Origin: Draconibacterium sp.
GTDB taxonomy: Bacteria; Bacteroidota; Bacteroidia; Bacteroidales; Prolixibacteraceae
Length of the DNA stretch: 5,509 bases
Direction of reading: 5' to 3'
NCBI GenBank assembly: GCA_027011835.1
Contig: JALUZN010000476.1
Location: 1 to 5,509 of the forward strand
Part shown: positions 1 to 5,509 of the stretch, one piece after another
How positions within the stretch are numbered: position 1 is the first letter of the stretch
Layout: every line of letters begins with the position of its first letter
Program-made: the position numbers and the translations under genes
Notes under the pieces: generated by a model
What the model saw: only the letters and a program-made list of their open reading frames with translations
Database searches by the model: none
What the model was told of the DNA's origin: nothing

Positions 1-38
1 TTTTTATAGTTTTTAATTTTTATTTTTCTATTCAATTG

Positions 39-1397
39 TTAATTAAAGTTTTCACCCTCTCTGTTTTCTCGTTTGCTGTATTCTAAAAACAGGTCGGTAC
101 GCCCCGAAAATTCGAGGAGTTTTGCCAACGAAAGAACGTAATCGTTCAACACTTTTATGCGTCCGGTTTTAACTTTTGTTACAGCCAATTCAGCATCAAC
201 CACATCTTTCGATGTTGCAAATCCTTCGGCAAATGCTTTTTTCTGAACCCGCAAATATTCGCTAACAAATTCGTAGGTTTTCTCCATGGTTTCCAGCTGT
301 TCTACATGCATTTGCAACTCGTTATACAATTTGTTTAAATAGGTCGAAATATCGGATTTTGCTTTTGTGTCGATAAAATCAACCATCTCCATTGTAGCCT
401 TTGCCGATTTTATTTTCGAGCCCCTCGATGCACCGTCGAACAGGGTCCAGTTCAAATTCACGCCAATAAGCCAATTGGGCATCAAATGCGTTAAATCTTT
501 TGCGTAAAGTTCCTTATTTCCAACAACTGCAACCGTTGGAAAGTAATCGCTTTTTTTGATGTTGTAGTTTTGACGAGCCAACTCTTTTTTCGATTCAACC
601 TGTTTTAACTGCGGGTTATTTTCTATTGCCGCCTGCCTGAAAAAACTAAGGGGTTCAATCTCTTTCAGCAGAAAAAGTTCGGATATTGGCTGAATTACAA
701 TTGAGTCGCCAAGAGTATTGCTTAGTGCATCGCGAACAATGTTCGATTGGTTAATCGCTTTTTGCCACTCCATTTTTGCATTCGATGCCGAAAACTCGAC
801 ATAAAGCCGTTGTGCTTTGGAAATCATTCCGCTCTCTTCCATTTTTTTTGCATGGTCGAGGTGCAGCAACATGGCGTCGTATGCCTCTTTATATAAGTCG
901 ACAGCTTTTAACGACAGCCGGTAACCGTAATAGCGTTCAACAAGTTGCGTATTTAATTCATTTTCTGTCTGTTCAATTTCATACAGTGCTTCGTTAATGT
1001 TTGCATCCATCGCTTTGTTTGCCGAATGAATTTTTCCACCGGTAAAAACAGGCCAGATAAAATTTAGCCCAACGAGCGAAAACGATTCGTTTTGCAAAAC
1101 CAATGAAGAGGGAAGTTGTTTTTGTGGCGGGGCTCCGGTAAGGTCTCTAAAAGCATCGGAAATAGGAGAAATATCTAATCCAATATCCTGGTCGAATTTC
1201 ATGTAGCTGGCCGACAACGACACTTTTGGCAGATACAAACCCCGCATGGTTTTTCGTTCCATTTCGCGCGAACGTTTATTTGCCTGAGCACTTTTAAGTG
1301 CATAGTTTCTGTTGTTCATAGTTTGCATGGCCTGTTCAAACGTCATTTTTTCAACCTCTTGTGCAGCTGCAAAGTGAATGTTTATGAATAAGTACAA
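39..1397 (-). CDS. TolC-family outer-membrane efflux protein (signal peptide frameshifted)
   Basis: Outer-membrane channel of the TolC/OEP family, which forms trimeric export ducts with a periplasmic adaptor and an inner-membrane pump. The open frame gives 452 residues from a TTG codon, close to the usual family length. Two tandem OEP repeats are visible. The first runs from about residue 18 (MTFEQAM) to 230 and includes PVFTGGKIHSANKA at 116-129. The second runs from about 250 to 435 and includes NNPQL at 260-264, NWTLFDGASRGSKIKSA at 316-332 and an amphipathic stretch at 388-433. Long helical, Glu/Lys-rich segments lie between the barrel strands, as in TolC. Only the end of a signal peptide (HFAAAQ, residues 8-13) is in frame; its start lies in another frame from an ATG at 1422. 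The gene follows a small barrel gene by 41 bp on the same strand. The pump partners are not in the window, so the substrate is unknown. Confidence 0.9.
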   Translation of the reverse strand: MYLFINIHFAAAQEVEKMTFEQAMQTMNNRNYALKSAQANKRSREMERKTMRGLYLPKVSLSASYMKFDQDIGLDISPISDAFRDLTGAPPQKQLPSSLVLQNESFSLVGLNFIWPVFTGGKIHSANKAMDANINEALYEIEQTENELNTQLVERYYGYRLSLKAVDLYKEAYDAMLLHLDHAKKMEESGMISKAQRLYVEFSASNAKMEWQKAINQSNIVRDALSNTLGDSIVIQPISELFLLKEIEPLSFFRQAAIENNPQLKQVESKKELARQNYNIKKSDYFPTVAVVGNKELYAKDLTHLMPNWLIGVNLNWTLFDGASRGSKIKSAKATMEMVDFIDTKAKSDISTYLNKLYNELQMHVEQLETMEKTYEFVSEYLRVQKKAFAEGFATSKDVVDAELAVTKVKTGRIKVLNDYVLSLAKLLEFSGRTDLFLEYSKRENREGENFN

Positions 1398-1422
1398 GGC
1401 TATATAATATTGCTCGTTTCAT
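1384..1422 (-). other. Probable true start and first half of the TolC signal peptide, out of frame (+1 frameshift)
   Basis: An ATG at 1422 opens MKRAILYSLVLIHK, a positively charged start followed by a hydrophobic stretch. This frame stops 23 codons later at a TGA. Moving to the downstream frame after the eleventh codon, by skipping one base near 1389, gives MKRAILYSLVL-FINIHFAAAQ. That is a well-formed signal peptide with an AAA/Q cleavage site leading into the TolC body, for a 460-residue product. In the downstream frame itself, a TGA overlaps this ATG and no ATG start exists before residue 18. The joined reading is inference. It may reflect a real mutation or an error in the sequence; no long single-base run is present at the shift, so phase variation by slippage is unlikely. 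Confidence 0.6.
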
Positions 1423-1427
1423 CGTTA

Positions 1428-1435
1428 TCCTTTTT
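1428..1435 (-). promoter_or_regulatory. Shine-Dalgarno-like site for the 1422 ATG
   Basis: The minus strand reads AAAAAGGA, then a 5-base spacer (TAACG), then ATG at 1422. Neither the TTG at 1397 nor the internal ATG at residue 18 has a comparable site. This supports 1422 as the original translation start of the TolC gene and so supports the frameshift reading. Confidence 0.5.
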
Positions 1436-1463
1436 ATTTCTGAAGTTTAAAAATAGCAGTTTG

Positions 1464-2057
1464 TTAAATCTTATAAATAATTCCCAATCGCAAGTCGGTG
1501 TAACTATTGTTACCATCTCCAAAAGTCTGGTTGTAACCCGCTTTAAAAAGAATTCCTATTCCATCGGAGATGTTATAAATTGCTCCAAGATGCGGATAAA
1601 CTCCAAATTTGTACGAAAAGTCTTTCTGGGTGTCGGAGGTATAATTTCCGGTTTGTTTAATTTTATGAACAAGCGTGTAGAGTCCGGCACCAATTCCAAG
1701 AAACGGCTGGAACTTTTTCTCTCGTAAAAAGCGGTAGTTTACAGCAGCCAAAACAGGAACAGAGAAATAATGTATAGAATATTCGAACGGAAAAATGTTT
1801 TGCTGAGCATTTTTGTAGGCTTCCAAATACTCGTTGGTGGCAGCAAAATTTGCTAACGAAAAACTTAACGAAACAGAAAGCGGAGAGTCGTCGAAAGAGT
1901 AATAAAACTCGGTACTTCCTCCAAATCCATTTTTAAATTTTTCGTTAATTGTTTTGTTCGCAATATTGTAATTACCTGTAAAACTTACCGCCAATTCCGA
2001 TTGTGCCTGTACAATTAAAGAACAGCTGATAATGAGTAGTGCAAAAATTATTTTCAT
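1464..2057 (-). CDS. Small outer-membrane beta-barrel protein (OmpX/OmpA-barrel-like, porin family)
   Basis: A 197-residue predicted outer-membrane barrel with no assignable specific role. Residues 1-18 form a signal peptide (MKIIFALLIISCSLIVQA) with a likely VQA/Q cleavage. A Cys at 12 weakly resembles a lipobox, but the hydrophobic core continues past it, so ordinary signal peptidase cleavage is favoured. The mature part alternates polar and hydrophobic residues in short strands. It carries the pattern typical of Bacteroidota outer-membrane barrel domains, YFSVPVLAAVNYRF (97-110) followed by FQPFLGIGAGLYTLV (116-130), and ends in a strand, LRLGIIYKI. The length fits about eight strands with no extra domain. 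The ATG at 2057 is the natural start because the signal peptide begins there. The gene lies 41 bp upstream of the TolC-family gene on the same strand and is probably co-transcribed with it, which may link it to envelope export or stress, but this is inference. Confidence 0.85.
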   Translation of the reverse strand: MKIIFALLIISCSLIVQAQSELAVSFTGNYNIANKTINEKFKNGFGGSTEFYYSFDDSPLSVSLSFSLANFAATNEYLEAYKNAQQNIFPFEYSIHYFSVPVLAAVNYRFLREKKFQPFLGIGAGLYTLVHKIKQTGNYTSDTQKDFSYKFGVYPHLGAIYNISDGIGILFKAGYNQTFGDGNNSYTDLRLGIIYKI

Positions 2058-2331
2058 CGATATTTTTTTTATTCAATAATTCAGAACCCACAAATGTGGT
2101 GCTTTTATAATTAAAGATTGAAATTTATTACGAATAACGGCATTTCTTAAACCTCAAACAACTTCAAAGTAAAGTTAATTAACATTTTCAATTTTAAAAT
2201 TTGAAGTATAACAAAATAGTTGAATATCAGGTTCAAAATATTTCCGAAAAACTTATAGTATTTTTTACAGTATCTTTTGCTGTACTGATTTGATTCCCTA
2301 TTTTTACAGAGATAAAATAAAAAACCGAACT
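2058..2331. promoter_or_regulatory. Divergent AT-rich intergenic region
   Basis: These 274 bases separate the minus-strand barrel/TolC pair from the plus-strand GH5 gene and must hold the promoters for both directions. I find no exact TAnnTTTG (-7 type) box. Near matches for the minus strand are CACATTTG (2091-2098) and TTACTTTG (2165-2172), each with one mismatch. On the plus strand, TATCTTTTG at 2271-2279 is off by one base of spacing. Small dyads are present: CCACA-AA-TGTGG (2088-2099), GTTAATTAAC (2174-2183), and an imperfect TTCAATTTT/AAAATTTGAA (2187-2205). No gene, RNA gene or GC-rich terminator is visible. Confidence 0.5.
2088..2099. repeat. Short inverted repeat CCACA-AA-TGTGG upstream of the small barrel gene
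   Basis: A perfect 5-bp dyad with a 2-base centre lies 30 bases before the start codon at 2057. It overlaps CACATTTG on the minus strand, which differs by one base from the Bacteroidota -7 consensus. The geometry would suit an operator over a promoter, but a dyad this short can easily arise by chance in AT-rich DNA. Confidence 0.2.
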
Positions 2332-3444
2332 ATGAAAAGATTTATTTTTATTGCATTCACCATTGTTTTATTCTCCTGTTCGGGAGTAAAAAATAAACAA
2401 ACCGAGAAATTTACGCTTCACCGTGGAACCAATTTAGCACACTGGCTTTCGCAAAGTAGTAGGCGGGGGGCCGAGCGAGAGAGTTTTATTACTGAAACCG
2501 ATTTCAGAGAAATTGCCAAAATGGGTTTCGACCACATAAGGCTACCAATAGACGAAGAACAGATGTGGGACGAAAACGGGAAACGCCACAATGATGCATT
2601 CCAAATTTTAACCAATTGTATTGATTGGAGTGCAAAAAATAACCTCCGCGTAATTGTTGATTTGCACATCTTGCGTTCGCACCATTTTAATGCCAAAGTA
2701 AAACCTTTGTGGACGGTTCCAGCCGAACAAGAAAAATTCTATAACCTGTGGCGCGACCTCTCCAAAACTCTTGCAAAATACCCCAACAGTCTGGTTGCTT
2801 ATGAATTAATGAACGAAGCTGTTGCCGATAATCCGGAAGACTGGAACAATTTAATTGCAAATGCGGTAAAAACTATTCGCGAAAAAGAGCCGGAACGTAC
2901 CATTGTAATCGGCTCAAACAAATGGCAGCAGGTTCAAACTTTCGACGAGTTAAAAGTACCGGCCAACGATAAAAACATAATTTTAAGCTTCCATTTTTAC
3001 GAACCGTTTTTACTAACGCATTACAATGCAAGCTGGACAAACCAAAAGGGATACACCGTACCGGTGCATTATCCCGGAGTTATTCTTACGCAAAAAGAGT
3101 TTGATAATTTACCTGAAAAGATGCAACAGATTACAAAAAAATGGATAGGTAAGAAATTTGATAAAGCGTGGATTATAAAACAGTGGCAGAAACCAATAAA
3201 CAAAGCAAAAAAGTTGGGACTACCATTGTATTGTGGCGAATTTGGAGTTGTTTCGGGTCCGCCGGAAAAAGACCGGTTAAATTGGTACGCCGATATGATT
3301 ACACTATTTGAGGAAAATGGGATTGGATACGCCAACTGGAATTACAAAAGTGGCAGCTTTGGCTTGATTGACGATGCAGGCAATAAAAACAAAAAACTAA
3401 TTGAAATTGTTTCGGGACAAAATACTGCTGAGCAATCAAAATAG
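2332..3444 (+). CDS. Glycoside hydrolase family 5 lipoprotein (cellulase-like fold)
   Basis: A 370-residue secreted retaining beta-glycosidase of the GH5 (alpha/beta)8 type, probably acting on a beta-linked glucan or mannan; the substrate cannot be read from sequence. Residues 1-16 are a lipoprotein signal, MKRFIFIAFTIVLFSC, with Cys16 as the lipidated residue. One catalytic domain covers about 28-360. Family landmarks are RGTNLAHWLS (31-40), HIRLP with Arg70, IVDLH (108-112), LMNEA with acid/base Glu162 (family knowledge: usually NEP), FHFYEP with His221 and Tyr223, CGEFG with nucleophile Glu303, and Trp336. There is no carbohydrate-binding module. The start at ATG 2332 is preferred over an in-frame TTG at 2290 because the lipoprotein signal begins there. 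No acidic cluster follows Cys16, so a surface-export signal of the Bacteroides/Capnocytophaga type is not evident and a periplasmic-facing location is possible. No SusC/SusD genes or regulator sit beside it. Confidence 0.9.
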   Translation: MKRFIFIAFTIVLFSCSGVKNKQTEKFTLHRGTNLAHWLSQSSRRGAERESFITETDFREIAKMGFDHIRLPIDEEQMWDENGKRHNDAFQILTNCIDWSAKNNLRVIVDLHILRSHHFNAKVKPLWTVPAEQEKFYNLWRDLSKTLAKYPNSLVAYELMNEAVADNPEDWNNLIANAVKTIREKEPERTIVIGSNKWQQVQTFDELKVPANDKNIILSFHFYEPFLLTHYNASWTNQKGYTVPVHYPGVILTQKEFDNLPEKMQQITKKWIGKKFDKAWIIKQWQKPINKAKKLGLPLYCGEFGVVSGPPEKDRLNWYADMITLFEENGIGYANWNYKSGSFGLIDDAGNKNKKLIEIVSGQNTAEQSK

Positions 3445-3450
3445 AAATCA

Positions 3451-3505
3451 TTTCCAGATTTAAAATACCTCATTCATAAATAATATTTATATTAGTTGCT
3501 GGAAA
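3451..3505 (+). other. Weak nested stem-loop after the GH5 gene
   Basis: TTTCCAG (3451-3457) pairs perfectly with CTGGAAA (3499-3505) across a 41-base loop. The loop contains an AT-only dyad, ATAAATA-A-TATTTAT (3476-3490). It begins 7 bases after the GH5 stop codon. There is no following T-run and the stem is short, so it is a poor factor-independent terminator. It could slow 3' decay or simply be chance. Confidence 0.2.
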
Positions 3506-3563
3506 ATATGACGGATATCTGTTCATATTAAATGTATTTATAATTCAACCAAAAACTATTCTT

Positions 3564-4892
3564 ATGAAAAAACTAATTTTTCTATTGGTTTCATTCTCTA
3601 TCTTTTTTCAGGGATTTTCTCAAGATAAAGAGGTAACAAAACAAAACTGGAACTTCGGAGCGCTTCCAACAATTTCGTTCGACACCGACCTCGGATTTCA
3701 ATATGGAGGTTTGATAAATTTATACGATTATGGCGATGGAAGTCGCTACCCACAATACGACCATTCTATTTATCTCGAAATTTCGAGATTTACAAAAGGA
3801 AGTGGAATTAACCGTATTTACTACGATACCGACGATTTAATAAAAGGATTGCAGACTACAGTTGATTTAAGTTACCTGTCGGATCAGGCCTACGATTTTT
3901 TTGGATTTAACGGATACGATGCGGTAGTTAATTTCGATTGGATTGACGACACAAAACCCGAAGATGTATATAAATCGAGAATGTTTTATAAATACGACCG
4001 AAAATTATTTCGTTTTAAAGTCGACTTGTCGGGAAAACTGTCGGGCGAACATTTGCGTTGGGCTGCCGGAGTAAATATCCTTAATTTTAAAGTAAGGCAG
4101 GTAGATATTGAACGACTAAACGAAGGCAAAGAAGGCGACGAATTATTACCCAACATTGAAGGATTATACGACAAATATGTTCGGGTTGGCATAATTTCGC
4201 AAGACGAAGCCGACGGCGGTTTTATTCCCGAATTAAAAGCCGGATTTATTTACGACACGCGCGACAACCGCCCGAACCCGATGAAAGGAATGTGGAGTGA
4301 AGCTGTTATTGTTGGCGCCCCCTCTTTTTTAGGTGCCGAAAGTTCGTTTGCAAAACTTAGTTTAACGCACCGGCAGTACTTTACAATTGTTCCCGACGAT
4401 CTTTCGCTGGCATACCGGCTGGCGTACCAGACCACAATTGGTGGCCACGTTCCTTTTTATTATCAAAGTCAGGTAATTACATCGGTAATGAAAGGGGCAA
4501 CTTCCGAAGGACTCGGAGGCGCAAAATCGCTGCGTGGAATTCGTAGGAACCGGATAGTTGGCGACGGTTTTTTTTATGGGAATGTTGAAGCGCGTTGGAA
4601 ATTTGCCCGCTTCCGTTTTATCAATAACAACTTCTATTTGGGATTAAACGGATTTTTCGATTTTGGACGAGTAACAAAAAAGATTGACGTTAGCTATCCT
4701 GCACCAAAAGAGGCAAAAGAGAGTATCGACGATTACCTGAATCCGGGAGCCGAAAAAATGCACTATTCGTATGGAGCAGGGTTGCGTATTGTTATGAATC
4801 AGAACTTTATTATTGCTGTAGATTATGGTAGAGCTACAAATGCAAGCGACGGAGACACCGGAGTTTATATTGGATTAAATTACCTGTTTTAA
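3564..4892 (+). CDS. POTRA-less Omp85/BamA-like outer-membrane beta-barrel protein
   Basis: A 442-residue outer-membrane protein resembling the C-terminal barrel of the BamA/TamA (Omp85, bacterial surface antigen) family. Residues 1-19 are a signal peptide, MKKLIFLLVSFSIFFQGFS, with the mature chain likely beginning at Gln20. Strand-like segments start almost at once (LPTISFDTDLGFQYGGL, 34-50), leaving no room for POTRA domains. Barrel landmarks are FIYDTRDNRPNPMKGMW (228-244), GLGGAKSLRGIRRNRIVGDG (316-335) matching the conserved (V/L)RG(F/I) loop motif, then YGNVEARWKF, FDFGRV (365-370) and YGAGLR (403-408). The chain ends GLNYLF with the terminal Phe typical of barrel insertion signals. 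Full BamA is about twice as long and carries POTRAs, so this is probably not the essential assembly factor; transport or assembly of a partner is possible. It starts 119 bp after the GH5 gene, so co-transcription is uncertain. Confidence 0.85.
   Translation: MKKLIFLLVSFSIFFQGFSQDKEVTKQNWNFGALPTISFDTDLGFQYGGLINLYDYGDGSRYPQYDHSIYLEISRFTKGSGINRIYYDTDDLIKGLQTTVDLSYLSDQAYDFFGFNGYDAVVNFDWIDDTKPEDVYKSRMFYKYDRKLFRFKVDLSGKLSGEHLRWAAGVNILNFKVRQVDIERLNEGKEGDELLPNIEGLYDKYVRVGIISQDEADGGFIPELKAGFIYDTRDNRPNPMKGMWSEAVIVGAPSFLGAESSFAKLSLTHRQYFTIVPDDLSLAYRLAYQTTIGGHVPFYYQSQVITSVMKGATSEGLGGAKSLRGIRRNRIVGDGFFYGNVEARWKFARFRFINNNFYLGLNGFFDFGRVTKKIDVSYPAPKEAKESIDDYLNPGAEKMHYSYGAGLRIVMNQNFIIAVDYGRATNASDGDTGVYIGLNYLF
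3772..3789. repeat. Perfect 18-bp palindrome inside the Omp85-like gene
   Basis: ATCTCGAAATTTCGAGAT reads identically on both strands. It lies within the codons for Leu-Glu-Ile-Ser-Arg near residue 72 of the barrel protein. A perfect 18-bp palindrome is unlikely in a window of this size by chance, although coding constraint and AT richness raise the odds. No second copy was seen here. Confidence 0.6.
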
Positions 4893-4986
4893 AAATTAAT
4901 CTGCCCGGTTTATACCGAAACAACTTATTTTAACGATTTTTTCCATCAACTTATCGAAAAAAAGAGGCTGTGTGTAAACTTTCATT

Positions 4987-4994
4987 TATGTTTG
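4987..4994 (+). promoter_or_regulatory. Candidate Bacteroidota -7 promoter box for the lipoprotein gene
   Basis: TATGTTTG matches the Bacteroidota consensus TAnnTTTG exactly and sits 25 bases before the start codon at 5020. That would place transcription start near 5000 with a short leader. No clear TTTG or TTG -33 partner is present about 20 bases upstream; the area reads GAGGCTGTGTG. Only half of the promoter is therefore supported by sequence. Confidence 0.35.
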
Positions 4995-5019
4995 AATTAA
5001 ATTTGAAAACATCAGCAAG

Positions 5020-5475
5020 ATGAAAGTAAAAAATGTTTTAACAGTATTTGCGATGACCCTGCTTCTATCAGGTTGTGTGGTGTACTCATTTTATCCGCTT
5101 TACACTTCCGACGATCTTTTTGCAAACAATATTCTCACCGGAAATTGGAAAGACGGAGACGGTGCCCACTGGTCTTTTGAACATCCGGTTTTGAACGACA
5201 AAGACAAACTGAAAACCGATAGCACATCGTATCTTTTAACCGTCGTTCAAAAAGATTCGGTTAAACAGGAGTTTTCTGTTCATATTGTAAAACTGGGTGG
5301 CCACTACTTTTTAGATTTCTATTTGTCAGATTTTTTAGGCGATGAAGATTTAACGCTTGCCTCTTTTCATACTATTCCGGTTCATACATTTGCTAAACTT
5401 ACTATTTCAGAAAATCAACTTCAAATTAACTGGTTCGACCAAAACTGGTTGGAAGATTTAATTAGAGTCTGCTGA
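5020..5475 (+). CDS. Small outer-envelope lipoprotein of unknown function, probably C-terminally truncated
   Basis: A 151-residue lipoprotein. Residues 1-19 form a type II signal peptide, MKVKNVLTVFAMTLLLSGC, with lipobox LSGC and Cys19 as the lipid-bearing residue. The mature part has VVYSFYPLYTSDDL, GNWKDGDGAHWSFE (40-53), a YLLTV strand, KLGGHYFLDFYLSD (91-104) and IPVHTFAKLTISENQLQINWFDQNWLEDLI. From memory, Bacteroidota lipoproteins with this HPLYT...GTW...GGHYFLD...VHTF...WLEDL pattern run to roughly 190-220 residues and continue past WLEDLI with a further segment. Here the frame ends IRVC-stop immediately after that motif, and none of the three forward frames gives a recognisable continuation before the window ends. 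The 3' end may therefore have been lost by deletion or insertion near 5465. The function of the family is not known to me. Confidence 0.75.
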   Translation: MKVKNVLTVFAMTLLLSGCVVYSFYPLYTSDDLFANNILTGNWKDGDGAHWSFEHPVLNDKDKLKTDSTSYLLTVVQKDSVKQEFSVHIVKLGGHYFLDFYLSDFLGDEDLTLASFHTIPVHTFAKLTISENQLQINWFDQNWLEDLIRVC

Positions 5476-5509
5476 TTTTCTAATGTACTATATCCGTTAA
5501 ATATTTGGG

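Noticed and set aside
1..38. T-rich stretch after the TolC stop as a terminator for the minus-strand operon
   Set aside because: On the minus strand it is A-rich with no GC stem, so it shows neither a hairpin nor a U-run; too little sequence remains to judge what follows.
776..997. Plus-strand open frame of 73 codons
   Set aside because: Lies wholly inside the TolC-family gene on the opposite strand, with no signal or domain resemblance; a shadow frame.
1410..1727. Plus-strand open frame of 105 codons
   Set aside because: Antisense to the small barrel gene, which has a clear signal peptide and barrel pattern; the plus-strand product is Ser/Lys/Asn-rich without a recognisable domain.
2290..2331. 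In-frame TTG extension of the GH5 gene by 14 residues
   Set aside because: It would place a polar, basic segment before a complete lipoprotein signal peptide beginning at ATG 2332.
2418..2696. Minus-strand open frame of 92 codons
   Set aside because: Antisense to the conserved first part of the GH5 domain; a shadow frame.
3069..3335. Minus-strand open frame of 88 codons
   Set aside because: Antisense to the GH5 catalytic region including the nucleophile Glu; a shadow frame.
3508..3531. Seven-codon ATG frame (MTDICSY) before the Omp85-like gene
   Set aside because: Too short, does not overlap the next start and has no leader-like features.
3986..4435. Two minus-strand open frames of 68 and 61 codons
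   Set aside because: Both are antisense to the Omp85-like barrel gene and have no recognisable features.
4937..4963. TTTTTTC...GAAAAAA inverted repeat as a terminator after the Omp85-like gene
   Set aside because: The stem is almost all A-T with a 12-base loop, and no T-run follows; not a credible factor-independent terminator.

Overview
The window looks like ordinary chromosomal DNA of a free-living Bacteroidota bacterium. The base composition is AT-rich, intergenic DNA is very AT-rich, and most starts lack a clear Shine-Dalgarno sequence. All five genes encode envelope proteins of types common in that phylum. A marine or gut relative of the Marinilabiliales/Prolixibacteraceae would fit, but this is inference from style, not from a marker gene.

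Left part, minus strand (2057 down to 39): a small outer-membrane beta-barrel protein of 197 residues is followed 41 bp later by a TolC-family outer-membrane efflux protein. The two are probably co-transcribed, and the operon may continue past the left edge, where the membrane-fusion and inner-membrane pump subunits would be expected. The TolC start is broken in this sequence. A good ATG with a Shine-Dalgarno-like site at 1422 opens a signal peptide in a different frame from the rest of the protein, so a one-base frameshift (mutation or sequencing error) separates them.

Middle: an AT-rich divergent intergenic region (2058-2331) separates these from three plus-strand genes. The first is a lipoprotein glycoside hydrolase of family 5 with its catalytic residues in place. 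The second is a 442-residue Omp85/BamA-like barrel without POTRA domains. The third, on the right, is a small lipoprotein that appears to lose its C-terminal end at about 5465. The gaps of 119 and 127 bp suggest these genes may be transcribed separately; a Bacteroidota-type -7 box (TATGTTTG) lies just before the last one.

All five products are envelope proteins: export channel, barrels, and lipid-anchored proteins. No SusC/SusD pair, regulator or transporter accompanies the hydrolase, so it is not a typical polysaccharide-utilisation locus within this window. I saw no RNA gene, CRISPR array, intact mobile element or clearly new system. The points most worth checking are the TolC frameshift and the truncated lipoprotein.
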